Below are positions 35,238-36,204 of a stretch of 36,204 bases of DNA, one piece after another; position 1 is the stretch's first letter; every line of letters starts with the position of its first letter. The stretch lies in assembly GCF_002154695.1 (NCBI RefSeq), contig NZ_MTAV01000087.1, positions 1-36,204 on the forward strand, written 5' to 3'. Source of the stretch: Nostoc sp. T09. GTDB taxonomy: Bacteria > Cyanobacteriota > Cyanobacteriia > Cyanobacteriales > Nostocaceae. A program made the translations under genes and the position numbers. A model generated the notes under the pieces. It was not told the origin of the DNA. It was given only the letters and a program-made list of their open reading frames with translations, and did no database searches.

Positions 35238-36029
35238 TTATAGCCAACCACGCAAGCTATAGATAAAAAGACCAAGGTACTCTTTTAAAGCGCTAGTAAA
35301 CTGGTCTAATTCATTGCTATTAGGTAACAAATTCAATATGGCAGCTTTCGGACTGCTGCCAAGTTCTTGCATTTCACCTTGGCTAACAAGAAAATCGGTA
35401 GGGGCAGGAATAGCCTCAATTCCTTGATGCTGAAAAATTTTGAGCGATCGCGGCATATGCATTGCCGAAGTCACCAACAATATGCGGCGAATGTTACGAG
35501 ACTGTAAAATTTTCTTGACATTTACAGCATTTTGATGACTGTTGAAAGAATCAGGTTCTTGGACAATCGCCTCAGAGGGTATACCAAGAGAGGTGAGAAT
35601 ATCTGCCATATCTGCCGACTCTGGGGCACCACGTCCACGCCAATCGATTCTACCGCCACTCAGGATAATTAGAGGTGCTTTTTGTTGGCGATAGAGTTGA
35701 GCGCCATAAATTACGCGATCACCTTGTTCGCTTAAATCGGCACTCGGTCGAGGCCAAAAAGCTGATTTAGTAGCACCACCCAAAACTACAATGGCTTCTG
35801 CATTAGGTATTTGGCTAGTTGCAGTATTTTGCCATTCTAGCGATCGCACGAGCCAGTGAGAAACCCAAGCATTACTGCAAAATAGCAATAAAATTAGTGC
35901 TACAGCTATTGCAATGGCTGCCGTGCGCGGCCGTTTCCATAAAGTTATCAATGCCACTACCAAACAGATAGAGGCTAATCCCAACGGGTAAAAAAACAGC
36001 GGGAGTAACTTAGAAAGATATAAAAACAT
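35238..36029 (-). CDS. YdcF/ElyC-like DUF218 membrane protein
   Basis: 263 residues. Two N-terminal membrane spans (about 8-30, FFYPLGLASICLVVALITLW; and 36-52) are followed by a DUF218 domain: AIVVLGGATKSA, ILSGGRIDWRGRG, NSHQNAVNV and LVTSAMHMPRS are the conserved blocks with likely active-site Asp, Glu and His. ElyC and SanA in this family affect envelope biogenesis and vancomycin sensitivity; an enzymatic activity is not established. It is monocistronic as far as visible and no strong Shine-Dalgarno is seen before ATG 36029. The right-hand 175 bases of the window hold no gene. Confidence 0.85.
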   Translation of the reverse strand: MFLYLSKLLPLFFYPLGLASICLVVALITLWKRPRTAAIAIAVALILLLFCSNAWVSHWLVRSLEWQNTATSQIPNAEAIVVLGGATKSAFWPRPSADLSEQGDRVIYGAQLYRQQKAPLIILSGGRIDWRGRGAPESADMADILTSLGIPSEAIVQEPDSFNSHQNAVNVKKILQSRNIRRILLVTSAMHMPRSLKIFQHQGIEAIPAPTDFLVSQGEMQELGSSPKAAILNLLPNSNELDQFTSALKEYLGLFIYSLRGWL

Positions 36030-36204
36030 AGCTGGGGATTGGGCATTAGGGATTAGTGGCTAGGAATAAGGAAAACAAAGTAAGCAAGGCAACATTATTT
36101 AGAGAAGTGTCTCCCTGCTCCCCTGCTTTTTACACTAGTCCCTAATATAGGACTCATATTTGATTTTTGAAAAAAACTCAGTACAGTTTTATTCCTTCTT
36201 CCCT

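Noticed and set aside
36130-36190. Possible end of an insertion element (CCTAATATAGGACTCATATT and on)
   Set aside because: The motif resembles dispersed Nostoc sequence but no transposase, partner inverted repeat or target duplication is in view.

Overview
The window looks like the chromosome of a filamentous, Nostoc/Anabaena-type cyanobacterium. The evidence is direct: the octamer GCGATCGC (HIP1) recurs through most genes; tandem heptamers of the TAGTCAT / CAAATGA type and GC-rich palindromic dispersed repeats fill many gaps; and the genes encode oxygenic-phototroph functions (dark-operative protochlorophyllide reductase, ferredoxin-thioredoxin reductase, a CmpABCD/NrtABCD transporter). No rRNA, tRNA, CRISPR array or intact insertion sequence was found.

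Layout. 0-4 kb: beta-carbonic anhydrase and a YgfZ folate-binding protein on the minus strand, then a CbiG-CobJ fusion for cobalamin synthesis. 4-7.7 kb: small proteins (a DUF2934 protein, a secreted Cys-rich protein, a 46-residue membrane protein), a pentapeptide-repeat protein and a membrane-anchored SGNH hydrolase. 7.8-11.1 kb: an unusual fusion of a PlsY-like membrane domain to a PEP-synthase/rifampicin-phosphotransferase-like module, overlapped by a cupin gene. 12-17.9 kb: cmpABCD-like bicarbonate (or nitrate) ABC transporter whose intergenic gaps are packed with repeats. 18-23.2 kb: two unassigned small proteins, DUF2459, a YegS-type lipid kinase, ExoD, and an AT-rich stand-alone ATP-grasp protein related to the cyanophycin synthetase ATP-grasp domain. 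23.9-27.1 kb: chlL, a DUF5331 gene and chlN, ending in a clear terminator. 27.9-28.1 kb: an orphan double-glycine-leader peptide. 28.1-30.1 kb: a TIGR02450 protein, purQ, purS, and a divergent Zur/Fur regulator. 30.3-36 kb: a QmcA-like SPFH protein and NfeD, a PP2C phosphatase with zinc ribbon, pseudokinase-like region and C-terminal membrane anchor, ftrV, a small protein, and a YdcF/DUF218 membrane protein.

How the genes fit together. The carbonic anhydrase and the Cmp-type transporter both belong to inorganic carbon acquisition, although they lie about 11 kb apart. chlL and chlN give two of the three subunits of light-independent protochlorophyllide reductase; chlB is not in the window. purS and purQ are two of the three parts of FGAM synthase. 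The SPFH and NfeD genes form the usual membrane-quality pair.

Most worth a second look: the PlsY/dikinase fusion with its coupled cupin; the orphan GG-leader peptide; the way heptamer repeats supply stop and start codons at gene edges; several gene-free stretches with stacked hairpins that could be RNAs (22.6-22.75, 27.4 and 34.19-34.51 kb); and the stand-alone CphA-like ATP-grasp enzyme. Starts were moved inward from the longest open frame for many genes; the reasons are given in each entry.
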